In this document: piece after piece, positions 50,801 through 60,083 of the stretch | How the letters are laid out: each line of letters opens with the position of its first letter | How positions within the stretch are numbered: position 1 is the stretch's first letter | Origin: Eustoma russellianum | Taxonomy: Eukaryota; Streptophyta; Magnoliopsida; Gentianales; Gentianaceae | NCBI GenBank assembly: GCA_036186865.1 | Contig: AP025065.1 | Location: 9,738,244-9,802,243, forward strand | Direction: 5' to 3' | DNA: 64,000 nt | The notes under the pieces: model-generated | Told to the model about the DNA's origin: nothing | What the model saw: only the letters and a program-made list of their open reading frames with translations | The model's database searches: none | Made by a program: the position numbers and the translations under genes

Positions 50801-50915
50801 CACCGATCCCAGCAACCAACGTCAATCCGACCACATAAGAATTCCCAAAATACCTAACTTTCCTATCCGTGTCCAAATACCCCGAACTCCCCGGCGTCGA
50901 CTCGATGATCGTCAT
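44810..50915 (-). CDS. INT1: Vacuolar myo-inositol/H+ symporter, INT1 type (6 exons)
   Basis: Major-facilitator sugar-porter protein of 496 residues. Exons: 50777-50915, 49497-49567, 48449-48784, 45888-45995, 45614-45799, 44810-45460, all with GT-AG introns and frame kept. The ATG is at 50915, giving MTIIESTPGSSGYL. Motifs in order: GGLLFGYDTG (helix 1), WINDAYGRKKATLF (loop 2-3), LPESPRW (after helix 6), QAFQQLTGVNTVMYYS (helix 7), DHYGRRKL, PVPWAVNSEIYPESYRG, VPETKGLSFEEVE. Length and the short loop between helices 9 and 10 fit Arabidopsis INT1 (about 509), not the longer INT2/INT4 with their large extracellular loop. The C-terminal TEPLLEGG resembles the di-leucine region reported to send INT1 to the tonoplast. 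Known role: export of inositol from the vacuole with protons. Intron 3 is 2.45 kb; introns 1 and 2 hold microsatellites. Confidence 0.92.
49149..49170. repeat. G-run in INT1 intron 2
   Basis: Almost pure G on the plus strand; a likely sequencing and polymerase slip site. Confidence 0.7.
49690..49870. repeat. (TG)n-rich microsatellite in INT1 intron 1
   Basis: Imperfect TG/TATG repeat over about 180 bases. The protein frames across it are artefacts of the repeat. Confidence 0.8.
50096..50270. repeat. Poly-T and (TA/CA)n runs in INT1 intron 1
   Basis: A T run at 50096-50118, then alternating TATA/CACA/GCGC tracts at 50195-50262. Confidence 0.7.
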
Positions 50916-51342
50916 TTTCCACAACCCTAATACTCTAATTCAACAAAACGACCACAAGATTTCTTTCGTTTGATAAAATTTTCACAAAAGAGGGTAACTG
51001 ACTAAAATCTCGAAACCCCCTTCTCAAAAACCTTTGAAAATCCTTTTCACTTATTCCACTGATTTTAAATCACAACCCACCCCTGCAAGAAATTGAGGCG
51101 AAGAAGAAAAAGGCAGTATAAGGATTAGAAACAGAAACAAAATCCTTTAAGCCTAACAGTTCTCTTCCAATTTACAGACAAGAATCTATGAGAGTGTTAT
51201 GCTGGGTTATCCTCCAAAAATTTATGCTTCACACGCGAGAAAAACGTGTAGATAAAAGGGTTTCTCTCTCCCAAGTCTTTGATAGTGGTCTATGGCTTTC
51301 TGTGTATCACAGAATTGAATGATATTGCGAAATGAGTGGCCG
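50916..51342 (-). other. Presumed 5' UTR of INT1
   Basis: About 400 bases between the TATA-like box and the ATG. No evident intron; the start site was not determined. Confidence 0.4.
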
Positions 51343-51350
51343 TATTTAAA
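51343..51350 (-). promoter_or_regulatory. TATA-like box of INT1
   Basis: TTTAAATA on the minus strand, upstream of the INT1 ATG. It would place transcription start near 51312. Confidence 0.4.
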
Positions 51351-51446
51351 GAGAGTTTTGACCTTTGCGTTTGGGGCAGCAGAGAGAAATTTACGGGCAG
51401 AAGTGGGGTCCACTGTTTCTCTTATATTATTATCATTTTCATAATG

Positions 51447-51690
51447 TATACCTCCGTCCCAAATTCAACTTCACATTTTTTAAACACTAATATTTCGAAA
51501 AACTATTATTGTCTTACCATTAAAACTATGACTTAATTCTGGTTTTATCTTTTTTAAATTGGTATTTTTATTAATTGTGTTTTCTTCTTTTTTATTATTA
51601 AAAATAATTTTAGAACATTGCATAATAAATGAAACACTAAAATAGAAAGTGAACATTTTTTGAGAAATTAGAATAAATAAAAAGTGAAAC
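51447..51690. mobile_element. Degenerate Stowaway-like MITE in the INT1 upstream region
   Basis: The left end TACCTCCGTCCCAAATTC fits the Stowaway terminal consensus. The interior is AT-rich and the right end is not recognisable, so truncation or decay is assumed. Confidence 0.45.
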
Positions 51691-51959
51691 TGATTGAATA
51701 TTGTTAAAAAAGTATGAGATTTAAAAATATGAAAGATTTTCGAGGGTCCTCTTGTGGGGCAGGGGTTATATGGGTAAATGACGCTAAGCTATATAACATA
51801 GGATGAATTTGCTTTGGCCCGAACGTTGAAATTAATTTACATTCTTCTATAATTTTTTTCTTCTTTTTTGCAAATACCTTTAACCCCGAACAAGACATTT
51901 GGTTGTATTTCAGAGAGTGCGTTGATACCATGATGATGTTATAGTGTTGATTTAGCCAT

Positions 51960-52200
51960 GCACAGGCCGGCAAACAAACCGAGCCTTTATCGAATCATTC
52001 AGATTCGATTCGTTAAAAATTCGGTTCGAATTCGAATTTAACAAACTCGAATACGAATTCGAATCATACTTTGAGTTCGAAATATTTGACGAATCGAATT
52101 CGAACTAGTTATTATTCTGTTCGATAATTCAACAAAGCCTCGAGAATGAACTTATCAAAGGCTCGATTAATGGCTCGATTCGGTTCGACTAAAATGGTAT
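51960..52200. repeat. TTCGAA/GCTCGA-rich dispersed repeat
   Basis: Dense overlapping TTCGAATTCGAA-type palindromic words starting near GGCAAACAAACCGAGCC. This is a common look for ends of plant DNA transposons, but no paired end or duplication was found. Confidence 0.4.
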
Positions 52201-52570
52201 ATAAACAATTTTTCACTCCCTGCCCTTTAACCCTAGCCCCTTTTCCTTCGACCTTCCGCTTCCTGGCAGATTCTGGAATTTTCTCCAGACTTCTTCTGCC
52301 GCCGCCTGCGCCGCTGCGACTGTGCTGATGTGCTGGCTCCTTCTGTTCTCCTCAATCACCCTCTGCTTGGCTGGTGGCTGCCTCCTAGTCCTCACTCCTC
52401 AGTCCTCCCTCTCCCTTAATCCCTCTCAGGTTTCTGTTCAACCGCAAACATATCAGCCAAGGACTACTCAAAAAGTGGTTCAAATACCCGTTCGTTTTGT
52501 GCACTCAGAGAACTCTCGTTCGGATTCTGCAAAAAGAGGTGCAAAAACAAAGCGCCGTATGGCTGAATAA
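52201..52570 (+). pseudogene. Possible host-gene fragment
   Basis: A TATATAAAC box is followed by CT-rich leader-like DNA and an 82-codon frame (52322-52570). The frame has a hydrophobic N-terminus and later QKVVQIPVRFVHSENSRSDS. That last block recalls the segment preceding the IQ motif in some plant BAG-domain proteins, from memory only. The IQ/BAG part itself is absent and a stop follows. It could equally be chance. Confidence 0.2.
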
Positions 52571-52929
52571 GCTGAATGTTTCATCTGTAATGACCTGCAG
52601 TCAAATGAGAAGCAGATAGTCTCCATTCTCCCCTCAACAAATCAACTGCTTCCTCCTCCGTCTACAGTCGTATTTCCTCCACTTCGATTTTTCAGCTACT
52701 GACAACCCCTATCCGACTCCAGCTGTCCGCATGAAAACGTTCTTCCTTTGAGCAGGTTTGGTCCATGTCTCGAAGCATAAGATTTGACATGCAAGGGACG
52801 ACATTTGCATATGATCTGTTTATATTGTATGTTTTGCTCGATGCGTGTTTGTTCCGTATTTGTGTATCATTTACGGGACTTATTTGGCTTTGATGAGTTT
52901 TTATAAAGATGTTATTTGCCAACCCAGTA

Positions 52930-53400
52930 CCTTATTTTGGGCATTGATTTATATATTGGTGAGTCGTTGTGTGTGGTTCCGTAAGGTGTATAGACGAGTT
53001 ACTTGCTAGTGATGTTTTCGCTAATAATATATAATCCATCTTCTTTTCAGGTGAGACAGAGTACGAAATGATTTTTGTAGAAGACGACGGCAAGTCGGCT
53101 CATTGGGATGATGGTCGCTGAAGTGGATAGATTTATGTTCATTCTCTTTCTAGCTGAAGGACTTACTGTTTAATATTTTGTATTGAAGAATATACTAGAC
53201 ATTTTTCTGAACACATTTCATTTATGCTGTATTTCATTTGGTTACACTGTTGTTATTGAAGTTTTAAATTTTACGACGTTTCTGCTGATTTATCTTACGT
53301 CATGGATGACGTGTGCTTGATCTGCTTTGACGCTTCGTAGTTCTCGTAGCAGACTACGGCGGGTGCACTGGTACCGATGTTTAGCATTGGGCCGAGACAC
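52930..53400 (+). repeat. LTR fragment related to the 55754-58061 LTR
   Basis: GAGTTACTTGCTAGTGATGT, then CTTTTCAGGTGAG, then GAAGACGACGGCAAGTCGG and CAGACTACGGCGGGTGCACTGGT align with 57665-58035 in the same order. The terminal CGCTACA is lost. Confidence 0.65.
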
Positions 53401-53835
53401 CATAAATTCGTTGCAAAAAAAATTATATCAAGTCGTTGTTTGAGACAGTTGATTTCAAGATTAACATAGTCGCAATTGTATTGCAGCGCATCACATGTTT
53501 GGTGTTCATTCCAAAAATCTTCACGTGGCCGATTTATATGTTTTGAAAGGGGTTACAATTAATCATGTTCCTTCTGCGTTGGCTCCATTTGCCCCTTCAT
53601 TTCCTATATTCCAAGGGCATTTGCCATATCTAGGACTTACATTTTAGTTGGTTTGTTGTATTTATGCCATGTATTATTGTGTATTATTAGGCATCAGGGT
53701 AGCAAGTCAATGGAAGTGCTTTAGTAAAAGGTTCTCCAATAATTTTAACTTATTTTTATTTTTTTTAGTTTAAACAACAAACTTGAACCAAGATTATTTC
53801 GCTAGTTTATAAAAGAATCCAACAACAAGAACAAT
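53401..53835. other. Unassigned, one open stretch
   Basis: A frame at about 53481-53648 reads MFGVHSKNLHVADLYVLKG and ends in a stop. I cannot assign it; it has no start context or exon borders. Confidence 0.25.
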
Positions 53836-53910
53836 TCAGTATATTCTAACGACAACAAAAGCTATCTTTAGGGTTTAGGGAAGATGAGAGACAGACAAAC
53901 AATACCTCAA
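53836..53910 (-). repeat. SINE-tail fragment, copy 3
   Basis: CAGTATATTCTAACGACAAC, AAAGCTATCTTTAGGGT and GACAAACAATACCTC form the reverse complement of the tail seen at 24860-24970. Confidence 0.5.
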
Positions 53911-54314
53911 TACTAAGAGACAAAGAGTTTGTTTCCAATGATACCTCCGATTCTATATGTACGTGCATAGATGATAGGATAATAGAAATCATATTCCCAA
54001 TTGAAAGATGCCCATAATGTGTGCCCACTAATAGTTTAAAACTTGGGTGCTTAGCGAGGATGACCTAAGAACTAGTGGATCTCTACAAATGTTTGAAATG
54101 GAAAAGAGAAGAAAAGAGCGAAAGCGAACAAGAAGGCTAAAGAAATAAGAACAAGAATCTGGGTACAAAAACTCTACAACTGAGTCATACAAACATCCAA
54201 AGCGAATTATTTTATCTCATGTCAATTTGTACGAAATTGGCTTGGCAAACTGTAGAAAGTACGTTTCTCTGGGGAAAAAACTGCAGAAAGTGATTGTTGA
54301 TCATAACTGGAACC

Positions 54315-55255
54315 CGGATCGAATCAGAGCAGGCAGTATGTGAGGTTAAAAACGAGGACCAATAGAATTACGACACGTGTCATGCTACTTTTTTTTAAAA
54401 AAAAATGTTTCTCAGGTGGGTCAGATCCTCTAGGAGCATTCAATAGACTCGGATGAAATAAAACCCCATCTCTGCAATTACTTTCTCTTCTTTTTCCATC
54501 GGAGATCTCAGGCTTCCCCGGCAGAAAATCTCCGGAGGCGACAGGAGACACCGTCACCATCTCTCCTGCAGGCCCGATAACATTGGCCCCAAGGTTGATC
54601 TCGAGTTTTCTTGTAGTCTGTTTTCTTTCATTCAATCTGAAGGGGGGGGGGGTTTGGGTGGGGGTGGGGCGATGAGAATGGGGAGGAAAAACAGGGTGGC
54701 TGCATTTTCTCCCTCTGATCCCGTTCACTTGCTTTTATCCTACTCTTCCTAAAAATCTCTTCCCTCCAGCCCCCAAGAAATTCTTCCCTCCAGCGAAAAA
54801 ATCCTCGGCAGCCCCCCTTCTCCAGTCATGGGACTTTTGGTCATGGACGAGATCCTCTCTCGTCGCTCTGTCTGAAGGATAATATTGCTTATATTTGAAT
54901 CTCTTGACTGTATATTATACTTTATACCTGAAAACTTATTCTCTGTTTGAATTTCTTAAAACCTTGAATTGTGTGTTTGAATTTTTTAATACTAGAGGAA
55001 GATAAGCATTTGTCGCCGGAGAGGGGGGCTGGCGAGGATTTTTTCCAAAGCAGGAGGGAAGAATTTTTTGGGTGTTGGAGGGAAGAAGTTTTTAGGGATT
55101 AAGGTAGGAGAAAGGTTAAGGAAAGGGATAGAGGGAGAAACGAAGGCAGGGGGTTAAAAAAATGTTTTTTTTTATAAAATAGTTGAGACACGTGGCATTC
55201 TCTGATTCGTGGCCTCACAATTGGCCTCCTTTTTAGCCTTCTCTGATCCTATCTG
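54315..55255. mobile_element. MULE, non-autonomous, 941 bp
   Basis: Inverted ends CGGATCGAATCAGAG and (complement) CAGATAGGATCAGAG. Perfect 9-bp duplications ACTGGAACC lie at 54306-54314 and 55256-55264. Inner inverted blocks also pair: CACGTGTC against GACACGTG, and CTTCCCTCCAGC near 54750-54790 against GGAGGGAAGAA near 55040-55085. No transposase is visible. The GC-richer part 54500-54600 resembles captured leader DNA. It belongs to the family of the 188-bp MITE at 44219. Confidence 0.88.
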
Positions 55256-55264
55256 ACTGGAACC

Positions 55265-55753
55265 CCAAGCCGATGGTCACGAGTCAAAACGCAATGTTAA
55301 AAAAGGTTTATGACCAGAAACTCCAACCGGATCCCTATCAGCCTGTTCTATGACGCGATAAGGATGAAAGTCAGGTGTCCAAGGCCTGCTATAGTAGAGT
55401 TTGGACTGCTTAGGTAGCCATACAAGGAACCCGCTACAAGCAGTGGAGCTCCAATACCATACGCTTACCTGAAAAAAGAGTCGATAATCTTGCTTGGGAC
55501 AAGAAACAAATTGTTACGACCCGCTCTCTGTAACAGATGAAATAAACCGCATAATCGTATACTAATATGTTAAGCGCACACCTTAACGAAAATTAAGCCC
55601 GTGGCTAGGTTACCACTATGAATTTGTTACCCAATAAAATAACCCACATAATTATAGAATTATATATTAAGTGCATACGTTAATTAAATTGAGCCCATGA
55701 TTATGTCACAACTATCAATGTAGTGAATTAATGCAATATATATACACACACAC
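55265..55753. other. Intergenic with an imperfect 80-bp tandem duplication
   Basis: 55540-55618 and 55638-55712 align (AATAAMCYRCATAAT, TTAAGYGCAYACSTTAA, AAGCCCGTGG/GAGCCCATGA). A TGTTACGACCCGC start at 55513 resembles the LTR start at 55754, so this may be an older related LTR end. Confidence 0.45.
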
Positions 55754-56619
55754 TGTTATGACCCGCACCCACCGTAGAATAATTAAAGGATAAAAGAAAT
55801 TAAATGAGATTGATGGCAATAAATATAATGAATTAGGAATTAAATATTAGATTAATTGGTATTTATGGAAGGATTAAATGATGGGATTAATTAGTATTTA
55901 ATTTAGAATTAAATATTAGAAGTTAATTACTTAAGATAAATGAGATAATAAGAAATAATTTAGAAACTCAAATTTCACCCTTTCCCATATCAAAACTGAC
56001 AGAACGTCAGTTTCTCTTCATTTTCAGAAAAGAAACCGACGCTTTCCTCTCTTCCTCTCCCTTAGGCGATTTTCTCCTCCTTGCAACCCTAGGTGAAGGT
56101 TCTTCAAGATCTTCAATCCAATCCTCGTTGCCCTTCGATTCTTCTTCAAGTAATCACAGGCAAGTAACTTTCTTATGAGTTCCTACGTTTTGCGAAAGAG
56201 CAAAGGGCCTATTTTTGGATATCAAAATGGATCATCACGCTGTAATTTCTTTCCGTGAATCTATATGTGATTTATGTGCTTTAGTTTTGAGATTCGGCCA
56301 CTATATGTTGAAAATCATTGTTGTTGTTGTTGATTGTGTGAAATCCTGCAAATCCCAATCCCTTGATCCCTACTTTGTTGCTATTTGCGGATGAAGAGAA
56401 GGGAGAGTGAAAAGATGGAATTTTGGGTTGGTTTTTGATAAATACTTTGAGAGTTAGGCTTGAATCCTTGATTTGTATGTGAAAGATTTCGTTTTGATGA
56501 ATTAAGGATGGATTGATAGTGAGGATTAGAAATGATTGGAAGGAAGTTGGGAATTGTTTGGGGTTCAGATCTGCAGTTTCTGCAGAAATCGCAGGATGAA
56601 ATTCTGGAGAAACGATGAC

Positions 56620-56865
56620 ATCGATTGATCGATGTCAGAGGCTGACGTACATCGATCATTCGATGTCTGGCAGGTGAGAGACTGATGTGCTTCAGATGAG
56701 CATGGATCGATCGACGTAGGATGAGTGAGAGTTCGATGTTCTCTGATGGACATCGATCAATCGATGTGAGGGTTCGATGTCACATCGATCGATGTATAGT
56801 GAGTGAGAGGTCGATGTGCCTCAGATAGACGTCGATCGATCGACGTTAGGGGCTGACGTCCATCT
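56620..56865 (+). repeat. ATCGATCGAT palindrome array in gypsy LTR
   Basis: Clusters of GACATCGATTGATCGATGTC, ATCGATCGACGT and GACGTCGATCGATCGACGT. Spacers include GTGCCTCAG and GTGAGAG. A similar array occurs in the copia LTR at 62125-62372. Confidence 0.8.
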
Positions 56866-57164
56866 GTTTTATGGGAAATTAAGGGAAGAAAGAGGGAAGC
56901 TAGGGGATCCTTTGGATGACCCTAGGGATTTCTTAGGACCTGATTGAGGTTAGTATTAGTCTCGGGAACACGAGTTAGGATGATGAATCAATGGAGAGAG
57001 TATTTCGTAGGATATTTGAATCGGACTTCAACGTGAATGAGCTAAGGGGTTAAGAATGGACGTTTGTGGCTTTGATAGGGTTCAAATGGAACGTGTGAGG
57101 GTGTTTACCCCATTTCTTGTGTTCTAAGAATGGAAGCTTAGGTGACGTTTGCGAAATGAGAGCT

Positions 57165-57380
57165 GTGCTTCAGCACAGGGTATAAAGTTTGCGAAATGAG
57201 CTGTGATGCATTATAGGGTATAAAGACAAGCTGTAACCATCACAGGGTATAAAGTGAGCTGTAATGTGACACAGGGTATAAAGACAATCTGTGGAACATT
57301 ACAGGGTATAAAGTTGAGCTGTGGTGCGTCACAGGGTATAAAGACAAGCTGTGGCCCATCACAGAGTATAAAGTTATGTG
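57165..57380 (+). repeat. Seven-unit repeat with TATAAAG and a small hairpin
   Basis: Units of about 30-35 bases: AGCTGTG, a 4-9 base spacer, CACAGGGTATAAAG. AGACAAGCTG and AGTTGAGCTG junctions alternate. CTGTG/CACAG can pair within each unit. Confidence 0.85.
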
Positions 57381-58061
57381 ACCGGACATTATGACATGCA
57401 TTGCACTATTTTCGAAAAGTGAAGCATAATCATTTGTGACTGTGTAGTGTAGTGCATATTTGAAAGGTCATGCATCACGTAAGTCGTTACGGTATGATTG
57501 AGTGGTAACTGGTTTGTTATTGAATTGTTGCAAGCTTATGAATTACTGCTCTTATTCTGTTATGCTATTACTCAGTAGTCTTGAAGTTATACAAGACATG
57601 TGCCCCATCATCCCTTGATTCAGATATTACTCATGTCTTGCCATGCGTTGATCCCGTATGTCTTATAAGCGGGTTACTTGCTAGCGTTTTTCGCTAAGGG
57701 TACTACCGTTGTTTTGCAGATGAGCCCGTTTATGACATGATTCATAGAGGACGACGGCGAGTGGGCCGAATGGGATGCTTAGAGTTCTTGTTGGGTGATA
57801 GTCGAGACTGTTTCTAATTATTTCAGTTTCTTTCATTCACTTGAGGTTTTAGTTGGCTACGACCACGAACAATCTTTTGTAATTTTATTACGCTGAGATG
57901 TTCGAATTTGATGGTTTAGATTTTATTCTGCACGTGTTTCCGTGCTTATCCTCTTATGACATTGATGACATGTATTTGAGAGATGAGACATCTTGTAGTC
58001 TTCTCAGTAAGCTACGACGGGTGCACCGGTTCGGATCCGCTGTCCGGGTCGGGGCGCTACA

Positions 58062-58342
58062 GGTGGTATCAGAACACTAGGCTTCAGATCTACCTCGGAG
58101 ACCTAGGTTATGCCATATAGAGTTCTAAGCTATGATCTTGACCCTAAGTTGATACATAGGTCTAAGTATTTGATCTTAGACATAAGATGATTGGATTGGG
58201 TGTGTGCGAGCGCGATGAAATGTGATCAATAAGCGTTATTTTCTTTCTTTTCGATTACGAGTTCCGTTCTGTACAACGCATATGGGCTTTCAGGATTATC
58301 CTTGGAACTACTGAATGCTAATAAGCACTGATCTTGCAGACA
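58062..58342 (+). other. Primer site and 5' leader
   Basis: TGGTATCAGAAC at 58064-58075 (initiator-Met type, one base different from the minus-strand elements). TCTAAGCTATGATCTTG words follow at 58110-58185. GATCTTGCAG just before the gag ATG would suit a splice acceptor. Confidence 0.7.
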
Positions 58343-59415
58343 ATGCCTCCTAGACGGGATAACTCTGGAAATGGTGGCAATGGAAATGAGAACCCCCAAC
58401 CACCACAAATGGTAATGCCTCAAGCTCTAATGGACGGCATAACGGTGATTGCGCAAAGCGTTGCTCAGCAGCAGCAGCAACCCCCTCCTCCACCACCGCC
58501 TCAGCATGACATAAGGTATTACATTGGGGAGATGCGAAAGATGCATGCTCCAACCTTTGAGGGGACCACTGACCCAGAGGTGGCCGAATTCTGGATGGCG
58601 GAAGTTGAGAAGTGCTTCAGGCTGGTACAGGTGCCTGAAGAAATCAAGGTGGATGTGGCCACACCTCTATTGACTGGCCGAGCCAATGCCTGGTGGAATG
58701 GCATCATTCCTAAGATGACCCCCCTATCTTATGGAGACAGTTTGTCGAGGCTTATAAAGATTACTACGTGCCTAAGACTGCTATTCTGGAGAAGATGAGG
58801 CAGTTTGATAAGTTGGAGCAGGAAAGGATGCCAATCTCTGATTACGCTGACCGATTCCATTCCTTGGGAAAGTTCACACCCATGGTATTGGAAAATAACA
58901 GAATAAAGATGCTCAAGTTTGAGCAAGGGTTGAACCCCCGTATTCAGACAGCCTAGCGGAGTCTAGCCTGAAAACTTTCGAAGAGATGTTGGATGCTTGT
59001 TATCGGGTGGAGAGCGACATGCACAGGTCATAGCCTAGAGAGGCTCGTGACGACACAGGAAAGAGGTCCAAAGAGGATAGAAGTGGAGGTAGACCCGGAC
59101 GTTGGGTCAAAATTCCTCGAAAAGGGCACGCAAGACCGTTTCAGAGGGCACCACAGCCGAGTCAGTCTGATCGTCAGGCACCCGGAGTATGCCCACATTG
59201 TCAGAAAAATCATGTTGGGGAATGCTGGAAGAAGACGGGAGCTTGCTTTAAATATGGAAAGACAGACCACATGATAAAGGATTGTCCCGAGTGGAAGCAA
59301 AAGCCACAGGGAGAAGCAGGGCCGTCGCAGCAGCAAAGGGGTAAGCCCAAGCCCAATGCGAGGGTACATGTCATGACTGACGCTGAGGTGCAGGAGAGCA
59401 CTGACGTTGTGACAG
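58343..59415 (+). pseudogene. gag of the plus-strand chromovirus, frameshifted
   Basis: ATG at 58343 gives MPPRRDNSGNGG, then a Gln/Pro run. The gag domain follows: MHAPTFEGTTDPEVAEFWM, LLTGRANAWWNG. A frameshift near 58728 moves to QFVEAYKDYYVPKTAIL and RMPISDYADRFHSLGKF, and a second near 58955 to LKTFEEMLDACYRVESD. A CPHC...HVGECW block (59190 on) precedes the zinc knuckle CFKYGKTDHMIKDC. Its second Cys is Tyr (codon 59253-59255). The frame ends ...DVVTG at the candidate intron. Gag would assemble particles; this copy cannot. Confidence 0.85.
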
Positions 59416-59520
59416 GTACGATTTAAGTTGAATCTTAGTTGTTTAAGTTGAATTTTAGTCGTTTAAGTTTAAAACGTGTTATACATGAAAACCTTTATGT
59501 GCTATATTCTTTGCGTATAG
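59416..59520 (+). other. Candidate gag/protease intron, plus-strand family
   Basis: GTACGATTTAAG...TTGCGTATAG, 105 bases, between GACGTTGTGACAG and GTGCGACATTAG. Removing it joins DVVTG to ATLVNKVPANVLFDSGASHS in phase 1. That is the same codon and phase as 4448-4522. Inside are three TTTAAGTT-led direct repeats of about 21 bases. Confidence 0.7.
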
Positions 59521-60083
59521 GTGCGACATTAGTTAATAAAGTGCCTGCAAATGTATTATTTGATAGTGGAGCAAGTCACTCTTTTATATCTAAGAAATTC
59601 GCCAAATGACTTGATTGTATGCCCGAGTGGCTTGAGATCCCCTTCAGAGTGCAGGCAACTGGTGAGCAAGTACTAGTGTCATATCATCAGTACAAGGACT
59701 GTGAGCTGTAGTTGGACGAGAAAGTGTTTCCAGCCACGTTAATCCCAATTGCGATGCGAGATTTTGATGTGATTTTGGGCATGGATTGGTTGACTAAGCA
59801 TCATGCCAACATTGACTGTAGACGTAAACAAGTGACAGTTAAAGACCCCAAGATGAACGAGGTGACGGTTCAAGGAAATGTCAAGCTGACAATGGCCCCC
59901 AAGAAAATTTATTTGACGGCAGTTAAATCTTTTAAGGCTTTACAAAAGGGAGCAGAGGGATTTATGGTTTATGCTATGTATACTAAGCAAGAAACTCCCT
60001 CTATTGACCAGATTCCGGTAATCCACGAATTCAAAGACGTATTTCCAGATGATTTGCCTGGAATACCCCCATCAAGAAAAGTG
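59521..60083 (+). pseudogene. Protease and RT N-terminus, cut by the Sirevirus
   Basis: The protease motif DSGASH begins at 59562. Two nonsense codons follow in frame, TGA at 59607-59609 and TAG at 59709-59711. The first is consistent with CGA to TGA, and both with C-to-T change. From 59712 the frame is open: ILGMDWLTKHHANIDC, then IYLTAVKSFKALQKGAEG and FKDVFPDDLPGIPPSRK. Coding ends abruptly at 60083, where a copia LTR begins. The rest of RT, RNase H and integrase should resume beyond the right edge. Confidence 0.85.

Larger units (their letters stand above)
55754..58061 (+). repeat. 5' LTR of a plus-strand chromovirus (2.3 kb)
   Basis: Begins TGTTATGACCCGC and ends GGGGCGCTACA, two bases before TGGTATCAGAAC (58064-58075). 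It contains a palindrome array (56620-56865) and a seven-unit TATAAAG repeat (57165-57380). A conserved TTTTGCAGATGAG...GAGGACGACGGCGAGTGGG block lies at 57712-57770. Confidence 0.85.

Noticed and set aside
54324..54728. 134-codon minus-strand frame in the MULE
   Set aside because: Low-complexity, no motif, lies in inverted-repeat DNA. A captured gene piece remains possible but unsupported.
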